From JANLSE01 sp031362265 (GTDB lineage: Bacteria; Chloroflexota; Chloroflexia; Chloroflexales; Roseiflexaceae), in the NCBI GenBank assembly GCA_031362265.1, contig JANLSE010000233.1, forward strand, positions 1 through 19,939: a DNA stretch of 19,939 nucleotides. Direction: 5' to 3'. The notes beneath the pieces are model-generated. The model had not been told where the DNA came from, ran no database searches, and saw nothing but the letters and a program-made list of their open reading frames with translations. The position numbers and the translations under genes are program-made. Of this stretch, positions 14,809-19,939 are shown piece after piece (positions within the stretch are counted from its first letter, which is position 1; each line of letters starts with the position of its first letter).

Positions 14809-15876
14809 ATGGCGAACACACTACGTGTTGGAATCATTGGCGCTGGTGTTGGGCGGGCGCATGCCGAAGGTTATGCAGCTCAGTCGCGTGTTGAGCTCGT
14901 AGCGATCGCTGGCCTTGATGATGCACGCGTACAAGAGCTAGCAAAAAAATATAATGTACCTCGCACGTATCGCGAGTATACCGATTTACTTGCCCAGCCG
15001 GATATCGATGCAGTGAGTATTGCGGTTCCGAATGCGCTCCATGCACCAGTGACAATTGCCGCGCTCCAAGCTGGTAAGCATGTGCTGGTGGAAAAGCCAC
15101 TCGCACGGACAGCAGTTGAGGGCCAAGCCATGCTTGATGCAGCCCAGGCAGCTGGCAAGATTCTCATGATTTCGTTCAATCATCGCCAACGCACCGATGT
15201 CCAATGGCTACGTGAATATGTTGAAGCAGGCGGTTTAGGGCGTATCTATTATGCAAAAGCCTACTGGATGCGGCGCAAGGGCATCCCTGGCCTGGGCAGT
15301 TGGTTTGTCAATAAAGAACAGGCTGGTGGTGGGCCATTGATCGATCTTGGCGTACATATTCTGGATATTGCCATGTTTCTGATTGGCGAGCCAAAGCCAC
15401 TGGCCGTTAGTGCCAATACCTACGCTGAATTTGGGCCACGTGGTCTGAAGGGCTGGGAGGCAAAGAAATCCACTGGCCAGAGTGTTGACTATGAAGTGGA
15501 AGATCTTGCGACTGCCTTCATTCGGCTTGAGGGTGGTGCAACACTCCTGTTAGAGGCCAGTTGGGCTACCCATAGTTCGGCCGGAGATGACTACGGCGTG
15601 GTGCTGTATGGAACCGAGGGTGGCGCTGAGTTAAGTGTCAAAAACTACGCCCATGGTCAGACGATCCGGCTCTTCACTGATGTGAATGGTCTACCCCATC
15701 AATCCACCCCCGAAGTGCGGCCAGGCGGTGGCCATGTGCAGGTGGTTGAACGCTTTGTCTCGGCTATCCTCGATGGAACACCTGCAATTCCTGGTGCCGC
15801 CGAGGGCCTACGCCGCGCCAAGGTGATCGATGCGATCTACCAATCCGCAACCGAGGGGCATGAGGTAAGAATTTAG
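14809..15876 (+). CDS. Gfo/Idh/MocA family oxidoreductase
   Basis: This 355-residue NAD(P)-dependent dehydrogenase belongs to a family that mostly oxidises or reduces sugars and inositols. The N-terminal Rossmann fold has GIIGAGVGRAHAEGY (8-22). The conserved E95-K96-P97 of VEKPLA carries the catalytic lysine. The C-terminal domain has GGGPLIDLGVHILD, with D179 and H183 in the usual active-site positions. The substrate is not evident. The start is ATG 14809; AGAGGA and AGGT precede it. A small hairpin CCGTC-TTTC-GACGG (14773-14786) lies just upstream. A tandem repeat tract begins directly after the stop codon. Confidence 0.92.
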   Translation: MANTLRVGIIGAGVGRAHAEGYAAQSRVELVAIAGLDDARVQELAKKYNVPRTYREYTDLLAQPDIDAVSIAVPNALHAPVTIAALQAGKHVLVEKPLARTAVEGQAMLDAAQAAGKILMISFNHRQRTDVQWLREYVEAGGLGRIYYAKAYWMRRKGIPGLGSWFVNKEQAGGGPLIDLGVHILDIAMFLIGEPKPLAVSANTYAEFGPRGLKGWEAKKSTGQSVDYEVEDLATAFIRLEGGATLLLEASWATHSSAGDDYGVVLYGTEGGAELSVKNYAHGQTIRLFTDVNGLPHQSTPEVRPGGGHVQVVERFVSAILDGTPAIPGAAEGLRRAKVIDAIYQSATEGHEVRI

Positions 15877-15946
15877 CGCAGAGCGCAAGAACGCAGAACG
15901 CAAGAGCGCAAGAGCGCAAGAACGCAGAGCGCTGAAGCATTGAAGC
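15877..15946. repeat. Tandem repeat tract of 7-8 nt units, CGCARGAR type
   Basis: Nine units follow the oxidoreductase stop without a gap: CGCAGAG, CGCAAGAA, CGCAGAA, CGCAAGAG twice, CGCAAGAA, CGCAGAG, CGCTGAAG and CATTGAAG. They are the reverse complement of units such as GTTCTGCG and GCTTCAAT in the tracts at 16057-16184 and 11893-11962, so all belong to one family. Confidence 0.8.
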
Positions 15947-16042
15947 GGGGTGCCCTCTGGGCCAAGCGGGGTGCCAGACCCAAAGGGTGCCCCGGCCTGG
16001 CACCCGTTCAGCGGTTCAGCACGGCGAACACAAGGTTCGCCG
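15943..16042. repeat. Hairpin-forming segment with direct and inverted repeats
   Basis: AAGCGGGGTGCC occurs at 15943-15954 and again at 15964-15975. GGGTGCCAG (15969-15977) is inverted as CTGGCACCC (15997-16005). A perfect 8-bp hairpin CGGCGAAC-ACAAG-GTTCGCCG lies at 16022-16042. The segment sits between the two oppositely oriented repeat tracts and no T-run follows the stems. Confidence 0.65.
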
Positions 16043-16056
16043 GTACGACTATGGGT

Positions 16057-16184
16057 GGTTCTTGGTTCTTGTTCTCTTGTTCTTTGTTCTCTTGTTCTTC
16101 TGGTTCTGCGGTTCTGCGGTTCTGCGGTTCTCCTGGCTCTTGGTTCTTTGTTCTCTTGTTCTCTTGCTCTCGCTCCATCGCTTA
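16057..16184. repeat. Octamer tandem repeat tract, GTTCTNNN type
   Basis: This tract of about 128 bases is built of 7-8 nt units beginning GTTCT, including three perfect GTTCTGCG copies (16103-16126) and many GTTCTCTT/GTTCTTTG variants, ending in CGCTCCATCGCT. On this strand it is strongly pyrimidine-rich. It ends just before the AGGAG of the next gene. It is the inverted-orientation partner of the tract at 15877-15946. Confidence 0.8.
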
Positions 16185-16197
16185 ATAGGAGTTCTCC

Positions 16198-17094
16198 ATG
16201 CAAACAACCTCTTATGGTGGATGGCCAAATTGTGTTCGCCTGACGAATGGCTTGATCGAATTAATTGCGACAACCGATGTTGGGCCGCGCATTATTCGCT
16301 TTGGGTTTGTTGATGGTGAGAATGAGTTTGTTGAGTTTGCCAATGATATGGGGAAAACCGGTGGCGACACTTGGCGCTCGTTTGGTGGCCATCGTTTATG
16401 GCATGCACCTGAGATCATGCCACGCACCTATGCCCCGGATAATAACCCGATCACTGCCGAGGATCTCCCAACTGGTGGGGTCAAATTGTTACAACCAGCC
16501 GAGGAAACAACTGGAATTCGCAAGGAGATCGAAATTCGGCTCGACCCTACCTTCGCACATGCCGAGATCACCCATCGGCTCACAAATGCAGGGCCATGGG
16601 CAGTTGAATTAGCACCCTGGGCCATTTCGGTCATGGCACCTGGCGGCGTTGGCATTCTGCCATTACCCCCCTGGCAAGCACATGGTGAATCGTTTCTGCC
16701 AGCAACACAACTTGTTCTCTGGTCGTACACCGATTTGACCGATGCACGTATTGTTGCTGGACAGCGCCATCTACTCTTGCGCCAGGATGTGAACCAGGCT
16801 GCACCACAGAAAATCGGCCTCGCGGCACCAGCTGGCTGGATCGGCTATGCACGCGATGGGCGGCTCTTTGTCAAGCGTGTTGTATATCAGGCTGGCGCGC
16901 ACTATCCCGATCTGGGCTGCTCAATTGAGTGCTTCACGAATGCTGAAATGCTTGAGATCGAGACACTTGGCCCATTGGTGACGCTACAACCCGGCGCTAC
17001 GGTAACGCATGTCGAGCAGTGGTCGCTGTTTGCAGGGGTTGCCACACCTCGCAGTGATACGGATGTGGTACGGGATGTGCTGCCATTGGTATAA
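16198..17094 (+). CDS. DUF4380 family protein, mutarotase-like fold
   Basis: This 298-residue protein begins SYGGWPNCVRLTNGLIELIATTDVGPRIIRFGF, the characteristic opening of DUF4380 proteins, and continues with GGHRLWHAPE (about 65-74), holding His residues that fit a sugar-binding cleft. The overall beta-rich pattern matches the galactose mutarotase superfamily. No signal peptide is present. Enzymatic activity is not established for the family. The start is ATG 16198, with AGGAG 7 nt upstream, directly after a repeat tract. It follows the Gfo/Idh/MocA oxidoreductase after 321 bases, which hints at, but does not prove, a shared role in sugar metabolism. Confidence 0.75.
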   Translation: MQTTSYGGWPNCVRLTNGLIELIATTDVGPRIIRFGFVDGENEFVEFANDMGKTGGDTWRSFGGHRLWHAPEIMPRTYAPDNNPITAEDLPTGGVKLLQPAEETTGIRKEIEIRLDPTFAHAEITHRLTNAGPWAVELAPWAISVMAPGGVGILPLPPWQAHGESFLPATQLVLWSYTDLTDARIVAGQRHLLLRQDVNQAAPQKIGLAAPAGWIGYARDGRLFVKRVVYQAGAHYPDLGCSIECFTNAEMLEIETLGPLVTLQPGATVTHVEQWSLFAGVATPRSDTDVVRDVLPLV

Positions 17095-17106
17095 GGCAGG
17101 AATGCA

Positions 17107-17145
17107 TGAGTAGTGACAACAACCCCAGATTGAGGCCACTACTCA
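17107..17145. terminator. Possible hairpin between convergent genes
   Basis: TGAGTAGTG (17107-17115) and CACTACTCA (17137-17145) form a 9-bp stem with a 21-nt loop. The right arm overlaps the stop of the sugar transferase gene. With only 44 bases between convergent stops, this is the only candidate terminator, but neither side has a good T-run. Confidence 0.35.
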
Positions 17146-18620
17146 CCACGATTTTGCCCGGTAAGGATGTCGAGCGCCGTTTTGATAATGATCTTAATAT
17201 CGAAGAGCAACGACCAGTTCTCGACATAGTACAAATCGTAGCGGGTTCGTTCTTCGATACTGGTATCACCGCGTAGGCCATTGGCCTGTGCCCAGCCGGT
17301 AATGCCAGCTTTCTGTTTATGGCGGCGCATATAGCGTGGAATATGTTGACTAAACTGTTCAACATACTTGGGCTGCTCGGGGCGCGGCCCAACCACACTC
17401 ATCTCTCCCCGAATGACATTAATAAACTGCGGCAGTTCATCGAGCGAATAGCGACGCAGGAAGCGACCCACGCCAGTAACCCGCGGATCATCCTTGGTCG
17501 TCCAATCGCCAAGCTGCTGTGCATCCACCCGCATGGTACGGAACTTAATCGTTGGTAGTGGCGAATTATCGAGGCCAACGCGCTGCTGGACAAAGAAGAC
17601 TGGGCCACGCGAGCCGATTCGAATAGCAAGCGCCACTAGTAGCATGAGTGGTGATGCGAAGATCAGAACCCCCCACGCAACAAGCAAATCGAGTGTACGC
17701 TTTGTTGCACGGTTGAGTGGGCTATCCAATGCAACATTACGAATGCTGATCAGCGGCAGCCCACTAATGTCGCCAATTGTCACACCATTATTCGTAATCA
17801 GATGAAACGCATCTGGGTAAACCCGAATCTCAACAGATTCATCTTCAGCGAGCGAAACAAGATCCAGCACTTGATCCGGGGTTCGCCCAGAGAGCGCGAT
17901 AATAACCTCATCGGCGCGAACTGCCCGCACAACACGCCCGATCGATTCAGGCTTACCCAGCACAGGCACACCATCGATGATATTCCCTACCGGTACACTA
18001 TCAGAAAGAAATGCCTGCACGCGGTAGCCTAGTTCTGGCTCGGCTTGAATGCGGGTATTGATCTCACGCCCAGGGGCACGCGCACCAACAATCACCACCC
18101 GTCGCGTATCAAACCCATAGCGCCGCAATACGGAGATCGTGGTACGAATAAATCCGCGCACCAGTACAGTGCAGGCCGACATGGCCGCCCCGGCTATCAC
18201 CAGCACCGTTTGATCGAGTGGCAAATCTTCGCCACCGAACTGTGGTAAGAGCGCATTAATAACTAATGCCACGGAAAGGCCAAGTGTCGAGGCAATAATG
18301 ATGCGAAAGCTCTCATCAATTCGTGAGACACCCCGCCGTAGGGTATATAATCCGCCACCTGCAAATGCAACCGCCATGGTGAGGTTCAGAAGGACAAGCA
18401 CAATCTGCCAGGTACCTGGCGTTGTAGCATCAAAAGCGGCTTGCAGAGTCAGATCAGCCTGAAGCCGCCAGCGGTAAACTTGTGTGGCAGCCAGGTTTGT
18501 AGCTAGAGAATCGCCAGCAAACAAGCTAAACAGAATGAGCAACTGCGCCCGCCAGGGGCGTAACTGCCCGCGTTTATTCAACTCGGCGTGCGGACGGGGC
18601 GCGGAGGAGATTGCGGCCAA
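17139..18620 (-). CDS. Polyprenyl-phosphate sugar-1-phosphate transferase, WcaJ/WbaP-like
   Basis: This 493-residue membrane enzyme transfers a sugar 1-phosphate to undecaprenyl phosphate, the first step of surface polysaccharide repeat assembly. The N-terminal part has about four helices. A Rossmann-like domain (RRVVIVGARAPGREINTRI, about 170-188) follows. The C-terminal catalytic domain opens with KRTLDLLVAWGVLIF and contains GPVFFVQQRVG, IKFRTM, SLDELPQFINVIRGEMS and VVGPRPE, all hallmarks of the bacterial sugar transferase family. Which sugar is used cannot be told. The preferred start is TTG 18620, with AAGGAG 10 nt upstream, which overlaps the glycosyltransferase gene by 47 bases. TTG 18578 is an alternative without a ribosome binding site. 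Confidence 0.9.
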   Translation of the reverse strand: MAAISSAPRPHAELNKRGQLRPWRAQLLILFSLFAGDSLATNLAATQVYRWRLQADLTLQAAFDATTPGTWQIVLVLLNLTMAVAFAGGGLYTLRRGVSRIDESFRIIIASTLGLSVALVINALLPQFGGEDLPLDQTVLVIAGAAMSACTVLVRGFIRTTISVLRRYGFDTRRVVIVGARAPGREINTRIQAEPELGYRVQAFLSDSVPVGNIIDGVPVLGKPESIGRVVRAVRADEVIIALSGRTPDQVLDLVSLAEDESVEIRVYPDAFHLITNNGVTIGDISGLPLISIRNVALDSPLNRATKRTLDLLVAWGVLIFASPLMLLVALAIRIGSRGPVFFVQQRVGLDNSPLPTIKFRTMRVDAQQLGDWTTKDDPRVTGVGRFLRRYSLDELPQFINVIRGEMSVVGPRPEQPKYVEQFSQHIPRYMRRHKQKAGITGWAQANGLRGDTSIEERTRYDLYYVENWSLLFDIKIIIKTALDILTGQNRGE

Positions 18621-19464
18621 GGCCTATGAACTCCTTGATAGTGATGCCAGCCTCAATCAGCCAACCCAATGGGGCAGGCGTTGTTGCGGCATAATACTTC
18701 CGATAGAATATACGCATTGCATCATAGAAATTACGGATCGCGCCAAATGGTCGTTGGCTACTGGACGCACGCTTGTAGTGATAAATCACCACACTTGGCA
18801 CATACATGACACGCCAGCCATACTGTTTGATGCGGAAGGCCCAATCGAGGTCTTCACCATACATGAAATACGTCTCATCGAGCATGCCAACCTCGCGCAC
18901 AACACTCGCGCGCACCAACATACATGCCCCAACCACCGAATCCACTTCGGTCTCAATGTCAGGACTCAGATATGTCATATTATAGCGCGCAAAGCGTGGG
19001 CTCCTTGGGAAGAGCTTCGCTAAACCAAGCAGGCGGTAAAGCGAGACTTCGGGTGTAGGAAAGGAACGTCGGCAGGCAAGATCGAGCGAGCCATCGGGCA
19101 ATAACAGCCGTGGCCCACACGCGCCTACCTCGGGGTGGCGCTCCAGATATACAATAAGCTGATCGAGCGCGTTTGGTGGCGCAACCGTATCGGGGTTCAG
19201 CAAGAGCACATACTCGGCATCCTGCTGCAACGCCTCACGGATCGCCAGATTATTTGCGGCGGCATAGCCAGTATTCTGCTGATTGAGAATCAGGCGAACA
19301 CTCGGGAATTCGGCCTGCACCATCGTAGCGCTGTCATCACCCGAAGCATTATCCACAACCCAGATCGTGGCGTTCTGGGCCGCGCCTTCGGCTAATGACT
19401 GTAGGCAAGCCCGCAGCAAATCGCATGTATTGTAGTTGACAATAACAATCGCAAGTCTTGGCAT
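18574..19464 (-). CDS. Family 2 glycosyltransferase (rhamnosyltransferase-like)
   Basis: This 296-residue cytoplasmic or membrane-associated GT-A enzyme starts MPRLAIVIVNYNTCDLLRACLQSL. It has the nucleotide-sugar motif LLNPDTV (DxD-like), CRRSFPTPE, and a GEDLDWAFRIKQYGW segment that carries the catalytic acid in such enzymes. It most likely adds a sugar to a lipid-linked polysaccharide precursor. The reading frame extends upstream to 19647, but that part runs through a repeat tract and has no glycosyltransferase features, so ATG 19464 is chosen. No Shine-Dalgarno precedes it, and an extended -10 lies 9 nt before the ATG. The sugar transferase gene overlaps its 3' end. Confidence 0.9.
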   Translation of the reverse strand: MPRLAIVIVNYNTCDLLRACLQSLAEGAAQNATIWVVDNASGDDSATMVQAEFPSVRLILNQQNTGYAAANNLAIREALQQDAEYVLLLNPDTVAPPNALDQLIVYLERHPEVGACGPRLLLPDGSLDLACRRSFPTPEVSLYRLLGLAKLFPRSPRFARYNMTYLSPDIETEVDSVVGACMLVRASVVREVGMLDETYFMYGEDLDWAFRIKQYGWRVMYVPSVVIYHYKRASSSQRPFGAIRNFYDAMRIFYRKYYAATTPAPLGWLIEAGITIKEFIGLGRNLLRAPSARRVE

Positions 19465-19473
19465 AACGTGCGC

Positions 19474-19482
19474 ATTATACCA
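19474..19482 (-). promoter_or_regulatory. Extended -10 promoter of the glycosyltransferase gene
   Basis: TGGTATAAT reads on the - strand, a perfect extended -10. Only 9 bases separate it from ATG 19464, so the transcript would have at most about three leader bases and no ribosome binding site. The -35 region is poor, as is usual with extended -10 promoters. Confidence 0.6.
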
Positions 19483-19539
19483 CGACACCAAACGGTGTAT
19501 GCTGAGGGATGTGTGATAAGGAAGCGATATGATGCTGAA

Positions 19540-19582
19540 CGCAACAGCGCACAACGCAGAACGCACAACGCAGAGCGCAAAA
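19540..19582. repeat. Tandem repeat tract of 7-8 nt units
   Basis: Units are CGCAACAG, CGCACAA, CGCAGAA, CGCACAA, CGCAGAG and CGCAAAA. They match the composition of the tract at 15877-15946. The tract lies between the GIDE-domain gene and the promoter of the glycosyltransferase gene. Confidence 0.75.
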
Positions 19583-19597
19583 CAGGACGTTCCATTC

Positions 19598-19939
19598 TCA
19601 AAACAATTGCTGCGCGGCCAGCACAAGCAGCAACACACCAAAGACACCCGTAAATCCGGCGATTAGGAATAGCATACTTGAACGGGTGCCAGCCCCACGT
19701 GCAATCTGTTTCTCACTGCGGTAGCTGATCACAAATGGCTCAGATTGATCCAATGGGTGGCAAGCAAGGCTAGCCTCACCATATGATTCGCCAAGGTAGC
19801 CAAGCACATACACCTGTGAACCAACCGACAGAGCATTTTCGGTATGCCATGCACCAGTATTAGCCACCTGCCATGTTCCTACACCAGAGGTAATACTATC
19901 AAAGCGTTCATTCGTGCGTGGCATATCAACCATTGCCCA
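19598..19939 (-). CDS. GIDE-domain membrane protein, C-terminal part (partial)
   Basis: The frame is open to the window edge (reading WAM before VDMPRTNERF), so at least 113 C-terminal residues are present. The segment ENALSVGSQVYVLGYLGE followed by PFVISYRSEKQIARGAG, and then a membrane helix (SSMLFLIAGFTGVFGVLLLVLA), matches the GIDE domain. That domain is known from the mitochondrial E3 ligase MUL1, and bacterial homologues are often named E3 ubiquitin ligase family protein. Bacterial members lack any demonstrated ligase role, and no RING finger is visible here. The protein is probably anchored in the membrane. The N-terminal half is outside the window, so the match is to a domain end only. 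Confidence 0.6.
   Translation of the reverse strand, partial: WAMVDMPRTNERFDSITSGVGTWQVANTGAWHTENALSVGSQVYVLGYLGESYGEASLACHPLDQSEPFVISYRSEKQIARGAGTRSSMLFLIAGFTGVFGVLLLVLAAQQLF

Noticed and set aside
15808..16273. Overlapping open frames on both strands rich in Arg/Glu/Gln or Ser/Cys/Leu
   Set aside because: They are translations of the short tandem repeats and have no independent start signals or conserved features.
19465..19647. 61-residue N-terminal extension of the glycosyltransferase
   Set aside because: It translates a tandem repeat tract and a promoter, while a typical glycosyltransferase N-terminus begins at ATG 19464.

Overview
The window looks like chromosomal DNA of a filamentous anoxygenic-phototroph-type or related Chloroflexota bacterium (inference). 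The reasons are a moderate G+C content by eye, short intergenic regions, a PPi-type phosphofructokinase, a bacterial GIDE-domain membrane protein, a CopC-CopD-YtkA fusion, and intergenic tracts of degenerate 7-8 nt tandem repeats. No rRNA, tRNA, CRISPR array, phage gene or intact transposase is visible. Most genes are housekeeping or envelope functions with bacterial starts and ribosome binding sites.

Layout. 1-173: the last codons of a + strand gene and a 23-bp perfect hairpin that probably terminates both convergent genes. 173-1846 (-): two multi-spanning membrane proteins, one of the DUF1361 family; the other has its own near-consensus promoter. 1847-2194: a divergent intergenic region with a 19-bp inverted repeat containing nested palindromes. 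2195-5244 (+): a copper-handling cluster with a small two-helix protein bearing a His/Met-rich outer loop, a CopC with an LPRTG-type C-terminus, and a CopC-CopD-YtkA fusion. 5254-8522 (-): Lon protease and a pair of small membrane proteins with overlapping reading frames. 8675-10555 (+): a secreted HExxH metalloprotease with an immune-inhibitor-A-like C-terminal part. 10556-11038: a highly structured non-coding stretch that may be an orphan HEARO/omega-RNA-like element. 11039-11815 (-): a GNAT acetyltransferase. 12002-17094 (+): EamA transporter, PPi-phosphofructokinase, peptide deformylase, Gfo/Idh/MocA oxidoreductase and a DUF4380 mutarotase-fold protein. 17139-19939 (-): polyprenyl-phosphate sugar transferase, family 2 glycosyltransferase and the C-terminal part of a GIDE-domain protein.

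Functional themes. The copper cluster is the clearest local system: an outer-face metal-binding loop, a probably surface-anchored copper chaperone and a membrane importer in one direction, headed by a promoter that would give a leaderless mRNA. The sugar transferase and glycosyltransferase belong to surface polysaccharide synthesis and overlap. The oxidoreductase and the DUF4380 protein are adjacent and may act on sugars.

The least explained features are the structured RNA-like region at 10630-10833 and one family of short tandem repeats found in both orientations at four intergenic sites: 11893-11962, 15877-15946, 16057-16184 and 19540-19582.
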